This document shows, in pieces, positions 38,038 through 49,711 of a stretch of 64,000 nucleotides of DNA. The first letter of the stretch is position 1; every line of letters starts with the position of its first letter. Source of the stretch: Sycobia sp. Sy_11. Its lineage: Eukaryota; Arthropoda; Insecta; Hymenoptera; Epichrysomallidae. The notes under the pieces are model-generated. The model was not told where the DNA came from, searched no databases, and saw nothing but the letters and a program-made list of their open reading frames with translations. A program made the position numbers and the translations under genes. The stretch covers positions 5,993,501 to 6,057,500 of the forward strand of contig JACCIC010000004.1 in assembly GCA_018907035.1 (NCBI GenBank), read 5' to 3'.

Positions 38038-39189
38038 CGCAGAGCAACGCTGCATACGTGTCGCGGAGGTCGACGAAGAGGAGATTCTGGCGGATTCGTG
38101 CCCCAGTTAGCTTCGTTGCGAAGGGGCAGGAATTTCTATTTCAATAGGATAGATAGGAGCATTGATTCGAATTTCAGAATTCCTTTGCGGTCCATATATT
38201 TCGAAGAAAAAGGAGAAATTTCGGAAGATTTTAATATTCTATATTATGTTTAATATATATATGTTTGTAATGATAACTAGATATTGGTTCAAATTATTCG
38301 ATGACGGAACTTCTGAAAACGTCCACACATTTAACGAGGTTTTTAATGCAACTAATTCTAGAGCCAATTCAAACTGGGATCAGAATCTTTTTCATTATCT
38401 TTAGAGGATATATGAGGCGTATGAATAGATTTCTATAGGTAGTGAAAACTCGTATATGATAAGGACTTTATTACGTATATCTATTTCAGTGTGCGAGAGT
38501 TTCGCATCTTGACAGTGTGAAATTTGATTTTACATTGGCACGCGATTGGGTTTACCGATGAAAATATTTCGTATATTATGTAGTACATGAACATTGTTTT
38601 ATACCGCTCTATTATATATCGTAAATTGTTTAAAAGTAATTTCAATTACGAAGTGTAAAGTGTATCATAACTGAATCTGAACTGTAGTTTTATTACGCAC
38701 GGGCTATAAGGAACTATCGATTCAATACTCGAGCAATTCGAGTGATCGTATGGTTTACCATTTTGGAGGTTTTTCCTTTTTTAATATTGCGACAAACGAT
38801 TTACGATTTTTCGGAATTTAGAATTTTAAAGGCATTTTTCTTTTAAAATTTGATCGTTCTACTGTTTCCAAATTTTTTTTTTTTGAAGATTTGCTCGGCG
38901 CGTATGTTTTTCGTATCTGTACGTATATAAGTATTACCATCCTATATATAATAAGAAGGCTTTCAATTATATTAGCCACGGGCGTCTAAATATTTGTTAT
39001 AGACGCATTGATCAATCTGTTTAGTATAATAATTTCATCATTCGCCTTATGCATGCGAAATGTGCTTATTCGCTTCAGCACTGCAGACGCAATCCCCGAT
39101 CTGCATTTATACAATATTTATAGAGACATTCGAAAAGTCCCAAGCATCCGCTTTAGATGCGACCAGTTTTTCATCCTCAACAACCACAA

Positions 39190-39252
39190 GTAAAACAACA
39201 ACAAAAACAACAACAACAACAACAACGATTACTACTACTACTACTACTACTC
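39190..39252. repeat. (ACA)n / (ACT)n triplet repeats
   Basis: ACAACA repeats followed by about seven ACT repeats; open frames here are Thr-rich artefacts. Confidence 0.9.
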
Positions 39253-39358
39253 AATCGATAAAAATAAGACATCCAACAAAAACAGTAATACACAGCATAA
39301 ACGCCTTTGACGCGGGAGTATCATTTCTCCCGCGTTATTTACCCTATAATTCCATGGG

Positions 39359-39360
39359 GC

Positions 39361-39391
<31 letters not shown>

Positions 39392-39393
39392 TG
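39359..39393. repeat. (GC)n/(GT)n dinucleotide repeat
   Basis: Alternating GC units followed by GT units, a Z-DNA-prone composition. Confidence 0.9.
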
Positions 39394-39717
39394 TGATACA
39401 TATATACGGCACATTATATTATAATTGTGACGAGCCACCGCTGCGCGTGACGAAAGTGTCTCCATTGTAGCTGATTGTAGGCCGCTTCGGCGGCTCCCGA
39501 GCCTTTCCCTCTATTATACGTGAAGAGCCGAAAGGAACTATATACCTGTATATACTTTCTTTCTCATCCTCCCGCGCGCGCGCGCGCGCACCTCATTTTA
39601 CGTGTATACACCTAATATACGAGCAAAGGCGAGCGCGCGGGAGGAATCAAATACACAAATGTAGGCGAGGGGGCGCGCGCTCGGATGCATCGGGTGAGGC
39701 GCAGTCGAAGGTGGATG

Positions 39718-39725
<8 letters not shown>

Positions 39726-39769
<44 letters not shown>
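39726..39769. repeat. (TA)n microsatellite
   Basis: About 22 TA units. Confidence 0.97.
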
Positions 39770-39772
<3 letters not shown>

Positions 39773-39947
39773 TAGGTATAGACACCTTCTAATATCCGTG
39801 TATACCTACGGCGAAGCCAAAACGAGAACAAAGGGAGAGGGGGAAGGAGGGAGCGACCGCGCAAAATAGCCGCGGCTTTCTCGAACCAATTTCTCCTCCC
39901 ACACCTCCCCTCCCCCTTATACTCTTCTTTTTCTTCTCTTTCTTTAG

Positions 39948-39985
39948 TCTCTCTCTCTCTCTCTCTCCCTCTCTCTTTCTCTCTC
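39948..39985. repeat. (CT)n microsatellite, interrupted
   Basis: A pure CT run of ~20 nt, then interrupted CT-rich sequence. Confidence 0.92.
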
Positions 39986-40401
39986 ATCTTTTTATCCACT
40001 TTTTTCTTCCTCTCCTTGCGCCCATACACGTTTATTCTTTCTCTTCTCACCTACACGGACACGCGTATTATAATAGTCCCACTCGGGTTCTTCCATTATT
40101 TTGGATTATATACATACATGTGTATATCGAATGGCCTCCCGAGACCTGTATATTATATATATATACATGAGAGGAAAAAATTACATATATCTTGTCTATC
40201 CTCCTCTTCTCTTGATTATGCGTGTTAGTATATTATATATATTATATAATACAGAGAGGATGCATTGTTCGGGCGGATACTGGATGCGAGACGCGGGGAA
40301 TGGAAAGGAGGGATATGCACCGATCCCATATATTATATAATAATGTAGAGATGAATGTTAAAATTTTAGAATCTCGCGCTCCTGGTTTTTGTAGATATTT
40401 T

Positions 40402-40406
<5 letters not shown>

Positions 40407-40451
<45 letters not shown>
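40407..40451. repeat. (TA)n microsatellite
   Basis: About 22 TA units. Confidence 0.97.
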
Positions 40452-40454
<3 letters not shown>

Positions 40455-41039
40455 CACCCTTGACTTTGACATATGCGCTTTTTGTTATAGTTTTCGGTAG
40501 CGTGACCTCAATTCATGCTCTCAGTCGAATATTCATTCTACACACATATATCTAATTATAATTTACCGTGGGTGTACAAAGGTACATTACAATGGGAATA
40601 GTGGCAGGGAGGGGGGAGGGGACGTGTGAGAAAAAGCAATAATAACGAAGCCACAATAATGTTCTCTTTTATTTAGAACATAATGTCGAAAGGCGCGCCT
40701 TCTGTAAAAATAAATCCGTCGCAATGATTGAAATGGTATAGTGTATAAAGTCAATCGCTGAGCACATAGGCGGATAATTTTGTTGTATTATCTTTTCTTG
40801 GCAATTCCTGTTCGAATATAGGAATAGAGGGCCAAGCCAGTTTCGTTCCAACATTAATTGTGAACGTTTCCGAGGATGTCCGCGTTATTGTCCGAGAGTT
40901 ACTCAGGACCCAAGAAAAAAAAAATAATCAAATTCTCTGTAACAATCTTATATTGCACGTTTAAGCAATGGCACTTCATTGCTATGCCATTGCAAATCAC
41001 TAAATAAAAGCTAAATTAAAATACAATTTTCGTTGATGG

Positions 41040-41042
<3 letters not shown>

Positions 41043-41087
<45 letters not shown>
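41043..41087. repeat. (TA)n microsatellite
   Basis: About 22 TA units. Confidence 0.97.
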
Positions 41088-41472
41088 CATAAATTTAAAA
41101 TTCTCTAAACATATATACAGACACGAGTTGGGCGCACAGGTGCGCGCGCGCGCGTCAAAATCTGGAATCCGGCTTTCAAAGGTCGACTTTAATTTTTTTT
41201 TTAATCGCACGCGCGCATCGTTTCTATACACATACATTTGTATATTGATATAGGGCCTGCTAACTATGCCCGATACAACATCTCGGATTATATCGGTATA
41301 TAGATTTTGGCGTCGCAGCGCCCTGCGTCGAGCATCCCATATCCAGCGGAGTGGCACTTCTGCCAGCTCCGGCAGTCCAAATAATGATACAGGCAAAAAG
41401 GATAAACCCTCGAGGCGTGGATAAACATCACGTAAGGGCCGAGCATCGGGTCAGCTCTGGGTCAGGTGCTTT

Positions 41473-41475
<3 letters not shown>

Positions 41476-41509
<34 letters not shown>
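41476..41509. repeat. (CT)n microsatellite
   Basis: About 17 CT units. Confidence 0.97.
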
Positions 41510-41512
<3 letters not shown>

Positions 41513-41695
41513 GCTCATCCCCTTGCCGCTCCTTTCCTCTCTGCCATCTTATGGCGCATCCTCTGCTATCGCCGGAAAGCGGATCGATCTTAGGCCCCTG
41601 GCCCGCTTCCTTCCTCCCAAAACTCCGTCGAACACGAACAACGGATACATCTTCTACACCGATGTTTTCACAAAACCATGTCATACACATATTAT

Positions 41696-41698
<3 letters not shown>

Positions 41699-41745
<47 letters not shown>
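41699..41745. repeat. (TA)n microsatellite
   Basis: About 23 TA units. Confidence 0.97.
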
Positions 41746-41747
<2 letters not shown>

Positions 41748-41990
41748 GTTCAATTTTAGAATGCCCAGCATGTGTAAACTTAAAAGTTAGTTACGAGATA
41801 GCCATCGTTAAATTTATAATATGGATAAATGGACACGTGTGTACATAAATCACGATGCGTGAAAAAGGTCGAGGGAGGGGCGAACGAAAGTCATCTGTTT
41901 TTGTAAACCGCTGGGCTACATATACATATATATGCATATACCTACTCATTTGTAGACATATAATAGTATTATAGCTATCGCGTATACATA

Positions 41991-41995
<5 letters not shown>

Positions 41996-42056
<61 letters not shown>
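41996..42056. repeat. (TA)n microsatellite
   Basis: About 30 TA units. Confidence 0.97.
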
Positions 42057-42058
<2 letters not shown>

Positions 42059-43079
42059 ACATTGGAAAAACAAAGATCGATCTACTACATAAGAACAGAT
42101 TGGATAATAATATGTAATAGAAATGGATTTGAAAAATCAGAATATTTTTTTGCCTGTCTCTAGTGTTTTTTACATGTTTTATTGGCATAAGTCCTTTTAT
42201 TGAATTTCATAGAATAATCGCGTCAAATATAACATTATTTTTTATGGAGTTTTTTTTTATTTAAAATTATTGCATTCAAAATATAAAAATAATATCACGT
42301 AAAAATAAATTTCTGTTTCATAAAATATACTAAAGTACACCGTTTAACGTCCAAAAAGAAGTCTCTGTAACGATATTTTTCAATTTTCACATATCATAAA
42401 TACTTCTATATACCTACTTATAGGTGATATTTTGAAATGTCTTAGATCGCATAGGAATCGAATACAACCAACTTGTGTATCGGATTTTAATACGATCCGG
42501 GAAATTTTTGTTTGTCGATGTGAAGACGGAACTTGATATAACTTTTATAAAGATATGTATCTATACATAATCTGCAGATATAAGTAGATTACCTAAGTAA
42601 AGTCGGATGAGAACACAAGTATTACGCAACGAGATCATCGAAGTTGATAATATTTCCTTGTGGGATCGGAAACGAGAAATCTATATTGAAAAATCCATGC
42701 AGATTTCGGTGTACACGTGTCTCTACCGAATATCTGCAGAAAACAGCCTTAAAACAATCTATATAAACTTTTACTCGGTCGACAAAGTCGAACTTATCGA
42801 TGCTTTCAGGTGGCACACGGTAAATTGATTTAAAACTATTACATATTTATATCAAAGAACTGCGTTCGATGCAACAAACCTCCAAACCCCGCCGTCCCTC
42901 CAAAACAATTTCCATTACCGCACAACCGCCTTATTTCTCGCCTATATACCTCGTAAACCATGCCCTCGATCTTAAATATAGCAGTGGGGAATCCGGCGCT
43001 GATAATTTCATTCCGCTGTATTATTATCCATATAAATATATATTCCATTGCGAATGGACGCACCGCGAACGCTGAGCTA
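42057..43079. other. Intergenic upstream of ato, no gene recognised
   Basis: Frames of 73-111 codons exist on both strands around 42600-43170 but show no domain or splice support. Confidence 0.45.
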
Positions 43080-43090
43080 GCGCCCCCTAG
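43080..43090 (-). promoter_or_regulatory. CTCF-core-like motif
   Basis: The minus strand reads CTAGGGGGCGC inside a small CpG-rich stretch. It fits the CTCF core YAGRKGGCRS. One or a few such 10-mers are expected by chance in a window this size, so occupancy is speculative. Confidence 0.2.
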
Positions 43091-43580
43091 CGCCGCGAGA
43101 AATCGCGACATCTCTCGCAGCGAGGGGTATTTTATGCGTGTTTTCTGTACAGGCGCTAAGGCAAATCTCGACAATTATTCTTATTATATAGGTGTGTACG
43201 CGCGGCTTGGTCCTCGCCCATCTAATGGCTTAATTATCATCGTTATTATTCTCCATAAAGAGCACTCCAAAGAAGGAAAACTGATAAAATCATTTATCTA
43301 CCATTTTTAGGACGCCCGCTGATAAAATCTCGTCCCTCCACCGCCACGGGGGTGACTTTTAGAGAATAATAAAAGGACTCGTGCGTAAACAATAAACCAT
43401 CGCTGTCGTCGCCACTCGCGCTCCGCGTGGGGTCATTTGACAGGTACCACTTTTGCGCCCCCGCTGGTGCTCCCTATTTTTTTTATCGCTTCTCGTTTTT
43501 ATACGATTCGCGCGCTTGGCAGCGGCGACGTGGGAACGGCTGTACGGAGGATGACAATTATAAATTCAAAACAGCCTCGC

Positions 43581-43582
<2 letters not shown>

Positions 43583-43627
<45 letters not shown>
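43583..43627. repeat. (CT)n microsatellite
   Basis: About 22 CT units. Confidence 0.97.
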
Positions 43628-43632
<5 letters not shown>

Positions 43633-44661
43633 AAGGATAATAATAAGAAGAGGGAAGGATTAACGGTTCTTTTGGCCACGAGGGCGCGCGGTGGCTATAT
43701 CTTCTGATGGAAGTCATCGTCCGCGGGCAAAACAATCAATATAAAGTCCTCAGCACCGTCGGTGCATCTATTCTCACGTGCGTACGCGCATGTGTGTAAA
43801 TATATATATAGATTTACAAGTGCGCGCGCGTTTGCGAACGCTATGACGGCGCGGAATTTCGTAATCTCGTTATTCGTCCATTATATTATGCGCGATATAA
43901 TACAGCTGCACTGGATGGAGAATTTTCGAGCGCCGATATTACAATAGTTTTATGTATATAGAAGCGCAAAGGCGCACGCGCGCAAACCAAACACGCGCCC
44001 GCGCCGGTTATATTGAAATTTTTCGAGCGCGGCAGCCCGCTGACGAAAGGTAAATATATCTATACATATATAGGAAAGTAACTGTGTGAAAAAGGCCGAA
44101 TAAAGATTATATACCGGGGAAGGACTGCGTGGTTATTGCTCGTTTTGCGGCACGCGCGTAGCGAGCTCGCCCTCTTTAATAATAATTATGGCACCGGATG
44201 GTGGAAAAATTACGTCAGCCGACACTAGCGGTGCTTATACCCATATAACTTTATAGATAAAAAATACCCATTGCTGTATGAAAAAAATTGAGTCTAGAAT
44301 TCTCTAAAATTCTAATAAGTGATACTTTGACCTAAGCTGTCTTACGGGAAGGATACAGGATTCTTTAACAGAGTCTAAGGATTTCAAATAATTCATTATG
44401 ATTACATAAACTGGTTTTTCACTTTTTTCTTTTTGTTAAACAAGAATAATGAACTTCGAGAGTATATATAAGGATATTTTTATGAATTTTGAGCTTTTTT
44501 TAGATCGTATAGTGAACTTTCTGTATAATATCGCTTAAACACACAAGGGGATACATTTTTTGGCAATGTTTCGCATATCTTCGTACTCCATTACCTTTTC
44601 TGTCCATATATTTTGTTTATTTGGAGCCTTATACTCCTAGTTGGAGCTCCTTCCTCCATTC

Positions 44662-44686
44662 CTCTCTCTCTCTCTCTCTCTCTCTC
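44662..44686. repeat. (CT)n microsatellite
   Basis: About 12 CT units. Confidence 0.95.
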
Positions 44687-45347
44687 AGTAGGATCCTTTC
44701 TTAGACAATATCATAATACGCTGCTTAAACGTATTTCTTGAAAAGTGCCTGCATACCCATGGACTGGTTGGAAGATTCCTGCGCCAATCCTGATCGAAAA
44801 CGACGCTATTGAACAATCAACAAATGTTTCCAGTGAATTTGTACGTGAATTGGCCCCAAAGCGCGTAGATGGACAAATAAAACGTCCTCCGTGTGTACGA
44901 GGGCGCAACCGCATGAAAACAAAACTGTCCGACACGAGTAAACGGATAGTGCAGTTTTCTAATCGACAGAATTGATATTTGAATTAAAAAATAGAAGTCT
45001 CATTTGTATTTAAAATATTTATCAACGCGTTCTTTAGCTTTTTTTTTTAAACAAATTTTGCAATAACTCGCGTCGGCCCTTTTCATTTACTTCTCCTGCC
45101 CGTCTCCGGTAATGCTCGCATTATATTTGAATTGCCCATATTTATATTGTCCATACGATCAGCGACGATCGCGCTGGATTTTAAAATTTTAAAGCGACAA
45201 ACGCGAAATCGTATAGGATTACCTTCGGTATCTACATCCACCCCCGTGTCCTCCTAATCTCTATATATCTCGCCCGAAAAAGCCACGATTCATTCTCCAT
45301 TACCACCACCACCACGTCCGCGACGGCTCGAGCGCGCGACGCAGAGA

Positions 45348-45351
<4 letters not shown>

Positions 45352-45391
<40 letters not shown>
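45352..45391 (+). repeat. (GA)n tract upstream of ato
   Basis: About 20 GA units roughly 500 bp upstream of the ato ATG. GAGAG arrays are binding sites of GAGA-type factors in insects; whether this tract is bound is inference. Confidence 0.95.
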
Positions 45392-45400
<9 letters not shown>

Positions 45401-45421
45401 CGGGGGGAGGCGGAGGAGCCG

Positions 45422-45430
45422 CCACCTGTT
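45422..45430 (-). promoter_or_regulatory. E-box matching the Atonal-preferred consensus
   Basis: The minus strand reads AACAGGTGG, an exact match to the E(Ato) consensus AWCAKGTGK described for Drosophila. It lies ~450 bp upstream of the ATG. About four matches are expected by chance in 64 kb on both strands, so only its position makes it notable. Confidence 0.35.
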
Positions 45431-45882
45431 GCGGCGCGCGCTCGCGCCTACCGCGCGTACGGCCGGGGAAGGGGAAGGGGGAGCCACCGCGCTCGGTCCC
45501 GATTGGCCGACGAGCACGTGCCTACGACGAGGGGTGCCAGCCCCCCGTCCGACCGAGAGTCCATAAATCCGGCGGCACCGACGCCGGCGGGCTCAGAATC
45601 CGCCTCGACGCGTACGGGAGATCATCGCTGGCTCTTTACCCGCAGCAGAAACTCTCCCATACCCGAGTAGTTGACCCCTCGTTACCTCTGCGTTAACAGA
45701 GGGACATTGCACGCGTTCAGAATCGTCAGGATCGAAACCGAACTCGGTGCTTGGTGAAGTGATCTATATAGATATATATAATATATATATATATATAGAT
45801 ATATATCCATAATCAAACACACCGAACAATTATCCACCATTCGTACACGACCGTTGAGCAGTACGCAGTGCACGAGTCGAAA

Positions 45883-46866
45883 ATGGAGCTCCAGGAGATG
45901 TTCCGCTACAACTACCTCTACTGCGGCCTGCCCGACGAGCTCTCGTCCCCTTACGCGGACGAGAACCAGGCGTACAACCTCCAGCAGCAGACCTGCTACG
46001 CCAAGGAGAAGCTGATCCTGGGCATCGGCCAGCACCACCTGCCCGCGTCGACGACGCAGTCGGCCGCGCACCAGCAGCAGCAGCAGCAGCACTGCGGCGG
46101 CGGCGGCGGGGGCGGCCTCTACGACAACAACAGCGACGGCTGGCACACCCCGAGCCCCGCCGCCTCCCTGCGCTCCCTCAGCCCCGCGGCCAACTCGCTC
46201 TCCTCCGAGCCCGAGTCCCTCGTCACCTCCTCCACCACCGTCTACCAGCACTACGCCCTGGCGCCCCTCGACCACCTCAACCACCACCACCACCACCACC
46301 ACCACCAGCACCAGCAACAGCCGCAGACGCAGACGCAGCAGCACTTCCAGCCCCAGCACTACGGCGACTACCAGGCCGAGCCGCGGAACCAGCTGCAACA
46401 GCAGCAGCAGCAGCAGCAGCTCCACGAACACCACCACCTGGCCTGCTCGCCCCTGCAGCAGCACCATCTGCGCCAGCAGCAGCAGCAGCAGCAATCCCCG
46501 GAGGACGGTCGCGCCTCCCGCGGCAGCCTCCACGACTCGAGCCTCGGCGAGAGCTGCAGCGAGGCCGAGGACGAGCCGAGCGGCCCCACGACGACGACGA
46601 CGACCACGACGGCCGCTGCCACGGCGACCACGAGCGCCGCCCCGCGCCGCGGCGCCGGCGGCAAGCACGTGAGCTCCCAGGTGGTGCGCAAGCGCAGGCT
46701 CGCGGCGAACGCGCGCGAGCGCCGGCGCATGCAGAACCTGAACAAGGCCTTCGACAAGCTGAGGACGTACCTGCCCTCCCTGGGCAACGACCGGCAGCTC
46801 TCCAAGTACGAGACCCTGCAGATGGCCCAGTCCTACATCACCGCCCTCTACGATCTGCTCCAGTAG
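45883..46866 (+). CDS. ato: Atonal proneural bHLH transcription factor
   Basis: Intact single-exon frame of 327 residues encoding a class II bHLH activator of the Atonal family. Such proteins heterodimerise with Daughterless/E-proteins, bind E-boxes and specify sense-organ precursors (chordotonal organs and founder photoreceptors in Drosophila). The bHLH spans residues ~269-326: a basic region [15 protein letters not shown] with E-box-contacting Asn276, Glu279 and Arg280, helix 1 [15 protein letters not shown], loop SLGNDRQLS, and helix 2 [20 protein letters not shown]. The protein ends right after helix 2, and the gene lacks introns, both as in Drosophila ato (312 aa), which separates it from the amos and cato paralogues. 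The N-terminal two thirds are low-complexity: Gln runs (64-69, 172-179, 198-204), Gly (72-78), His (134-141) and Thr (236-243), plus a Ser-Pro-rich part (89-110). The ATG at 45883 has a good context (AAAATGG); an upstream in-frame GTG at 45868 is not a plausible start. Third positions are strongly GC-rich against the AT-rich surroundings. Confidence 0.95.
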   Translation: MELQEMFRYNYLYCGLPDELSSPYADENQAYNLQQQTCYAKEKLILGIGQHHLPASTTQSAAHQQQQQQHCGGGGGGGLYDNNSDGWHTPSPAASLRSLSPAANSLSSEPESLVTSSTTVYQHYALAPLDHLNHHHHHHHHQHQQQPQTQTQQHFQPQHYGDYQAEPRNQLQQQQQQQQLHEHHHLACSPLQQHHLRQQQQQQQSPEDGRASRGSLHDSSLGESCSEAEDEPSGPTTTTTTTTAAATATTSAAPRRGAGGKHVSSQVVRKRRLAANARERRRMQNLNKAFDKLRTYLPSLGNDRQLSKYETLQMAQSYITALYDLLQ

Positions 46867-46977
46867 TATGCCCGTGCGCGCGACACGTATGCGCGGAACG
46901 AGTGTCGTTACAATTGTACATATACGCGGATGTAGATAGGAACGAGTGCCGATGCTGTACATATGTAATTTATCGCT

Positions 46978-46990
46978 ATTTATTTATTTA
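46978..46990 (+). promoter_or_regulatory. AU-rich element
   Basis: ATTTATTTATTTA, three overlapping AUUUA pentamers containing the UUAUUUAUU nonamer, ~110 nt after the ato stop. Such elements commonly destabilise short-lived mRNAs. Confidence 0.5.
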
Positions 46991-48127
46991 TGCCGGCGAG
47001 TAGCGGACTTATAGCGGTTATTTATATGCGTGCGAACAAGTGTCAACGTGCGCGCGTGCTGCCGATTATGTATTATATATCCGCGCACTTAAGATTTGAC
47101 GCCCTCGATCCCGGTCGGATCGTCGCGTTAACGCGTTGTTCCGAAAACTTGCGAGGGACGTACGTTTATCTTTATTTTTCTTTTTTTTTTTTTTGAATCA
47201 CTCGATGCACTGTTAAAGACAAACGAATGTCGAGAAAAGGGAGTTTTTTCTTCTTTTTTTTTGTTATATTCTTGTTTATTTAATAAATAAGATATACGAT
47301 GGCGATTGTAAGATAATGCTCCGAAATTTTGTACTGGAAGTCGAAAATAATCAATGCGTCGCCTGTTAATATGTATATATAATTACAAACGACCGTAAAG
47401 TTTGAACCGCGAAAAAAGAGCCCGAGAGTTTACCGATTTTCATCGAAATATAATTCCATCGAGCGGCGATTAATACAGATATATAATAAATCATATCTTG
47501 GTTAATTAATATCGTTGATTGTAATATGAAGAACTCGTTCATTAGTAGCTTTTTGATTAAAGTAAACTATATGGAAATGTAATGTTAACGTATATCGAGG
47601 TTTAAAGAAGGTAAACTCCGGTGAAAATGAGATGTTAAGTTTTATTTCGAAAAATCGGCATGGAAAAAAAGCGAATGATAAAACATAGACTCTTGGGCGC
47701 ACGCGGAATCGTGCGTGAATATATGCGAAACGAAAATTTCATTGAAAAGTGATAAGGGATACTTCGAAGATTTTGCGATTTGTACATACAGAGAATTGCC
47801 AAACGGAGACGAAAACGTACTGTTATAATTCCATTTAGAAAGTCTGATTGTCAGGAGTTACTGAAAAATTGAAGACTTTACTTTGCGAAAATTTAAGATC
47901 GACGACGCAAGGATCGCCAAGCATTGTTAAACGAATATTCGAATTGTATAAAAATTTACATTTGTATATGGAATGTATTTTACGAGAGTGTAGATAAATG
48001 TTCGAGGGTGCGTACGGCGGGCGTTTATGTTTAAGCGCCGGCAGTCGGACCACGAGCCTTAGTCGAGGCCTTTAGGCAGAAATTTGGCGGGGCCTTATGT
48101 AAAGATTCTATTTTTGTTTAAGTCTGA

Positions 48128-48133
48128 AATAAA
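48128..48133 (+). terminator. Polyadenylation signal AATAAA (distal)
   Basis: Canonical hexamer in the context CTGAAATAAAGTT, followed within ~25 nt by T-rich sequence; the likely end of the ato transcript. A proximal alternative is at 47282. Confidence 0.5.
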
Positions 48134-48159
48134 GTTATATTTTGAATAATACATGATTG

Positions 48160-49650
48160 CTTTACGTTTTTATTTCATTATGCATCATTTATCATAATAA
48201 TTACCATGATAATATAGTTGAATTAACATTATATTGCAACCATCCCTGATTAAAAAAGAAGGAAAAAATACTGGTGCGCTAGTTTCTTTAAGAAAATACG
48301 TTAATAATTCATTTTAATGATACTTATATTATACAGTGACACCAGTTTTCTATACATATAGTATTCAATTTTTTAGATGTAATTTACCGCTTAAAGCTAA
48401 TTATAATAATAAAGCTACTTTAAGATTTAAACTTTTATACCAATATAAACTTTTTCTCTTTTTTCTTCTTTGAATACTTTGCAATTTTTTTCTTCTTTAA
48501 ATACTTTACTTCACTTTAAATTCTTAATTGCGAAATTATTATTTTCAAGATTATATAAAACTACTGTTGAGGCACCTTCGCAGTTTTTAACAAGTTTGCT
48601 TTAGTTGAATATCAGCTCAAACCCTTGTTTTTTCACGCTTACGGTGCCTTAGATGAGTCTTGTGATCCATTATTTTCAAATATTTTTTATTTTCATTTAT
48701 TTGAAAATATCTTTAAAGGAAGCATCCTCTTGGTCAACATTAGATCACAAGCGTTATCATTGATTATAAAATAATAAAAATAGAAGAAATGATATATATT
48801 AGAAAGATTAATATTGATTTTAATATAAAAAAAATTATACTTATATACTAAAGATAGCACCATAAAACTATTTTATAGTATACAATTAAACATTTAAAAT
48901 GAAAGCACAAGACATTTCCTGTATATAATATTTACAAATTAAAAAGGGATCATATATATTAAATAATTTAAATTGCTAATAAAATCGTAATATTTTATAT
49001 TAAATTAATCTGTAACGTTCTTTATATTTGCAAAATATTGAAATTTACTTACAGCATACTTATTTAATACAAATTAACGGAAGAAAATAAGGACATACAT
49101 AAGGATAGTAATTAATAAACCTTTGAGTTGTTCATTTGAGAAAATACTTATTTATTAACGTAAAAATTCAAATCTATCTCAAATGTCAATATAATATTTG
49201 GAATTGTGTTATATTATATTTCAAATGACTTTTATTAAACGTGATAATTATAATGGCTTAGATCCAGAAAATTAATTACTATTTGTTATTATCAATTATA
49301 CTATTCGGTATTATTAAAAAATATGTTTTATTTTTATTTTCAATTAATTCGAGTTCGTTTATTTATTCGACTTTATTGATTTAATATCCTTTTAATAGTA
49401 ACAAAAAAAATTTGAAAAAAAATTCATTCGTCGATGGAAATTTCGCAAATACTCAAATTCCGTATGTATAAGACAAAAAATAATTTAAATTGTCTATTTA
49501 AACAAAAAACGCATTTACAATAAATTACGTCAATAATGCAAAAAGTCAACAACACAAAAAGTTATTAACTTTTATAGTTGTGTAAAATAAAAGAAATATA
49601 TAATAAAGTGCAATTTCAATTCAACTTATAGTGTATCATATTCCGTTGTA

Positions 49651-49651
<1 letters not shown>
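48160..49651. other. AT-rich intergenic, nothing seen
   Basis: Frequent stops in all frames; no bounded element. Confidence 0.55.
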
Positions 49652-49696
<45 letters not shown>

Positions 49697-49711
49697 TGTG
49701 TGTGTGTGTGT
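49652..49711. repeat. Compound (TA)n and (GT)n microsatellite
   Basis: About 21 TA units (49652-49693), then about 7 GT units (49697-49711). Confidence 0.95.

Larger units (their letters stand above)
45300..45882 (+). promoter_or_regulatory. ato: CpG-rich upstream / 5' region of atonal
   Basis: CpG-dense region immediately 5' of the ato start codon. It contains a GA tract (45352-45391), an Atonal-type E-box (45422-45430), an inverted CCAAT box (ATTGG at 45502-45506), a CACGTG E-box (45515-45520) and a short AT-rich TATATA stretch (45765-45808) before the ATG. The transcription start cannot be placed from sequence alone; the TATATA stretch may be 5'UTR or may include a TATA element. Confidence 0.6.
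46867..48155 (+). other. ato: Inferred 3'UTR of atonal
   Basis: AT-rich sequence after the ato stop. It holds an AUUUA-overlap element (46978-46990) and six UGUANAUA motifs (46915, 46931, 46956, 47372, 47781, 47989). Possible polyadenylation signals are AATAAA at 47282-47287 and 48128-48133; the second follows a clear drop in sequence complexity and is taken as the distal end. No K-box (TGTGAT), Brd-box (AGCTTTA) or GY-box (GTCTTCC), which mark many Drosophila Notch-pathway 3'UTRs, was seen. The extent is inference. Confidence 0.5.

Noticed and set aside
44745..44975. 76-codon plus-strand frame that is not low-complexity
   Set aside because: No family recognised, a stop immediately upstream, no convincing acceptor or donor, and an equally long antisense frame. 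It could be a decayed transposon fragment but cannot be supported.
45682..46962. 426-codon open frame antisense to ato
   Set aside because: It lies wholly over the GC-rich, repeat-rich ato exon; its translation is Val/Leu/Arg/Gly homopolymers mirroring the CAG/CAC arrays. It is explained by scarcity of stop codons in that register.
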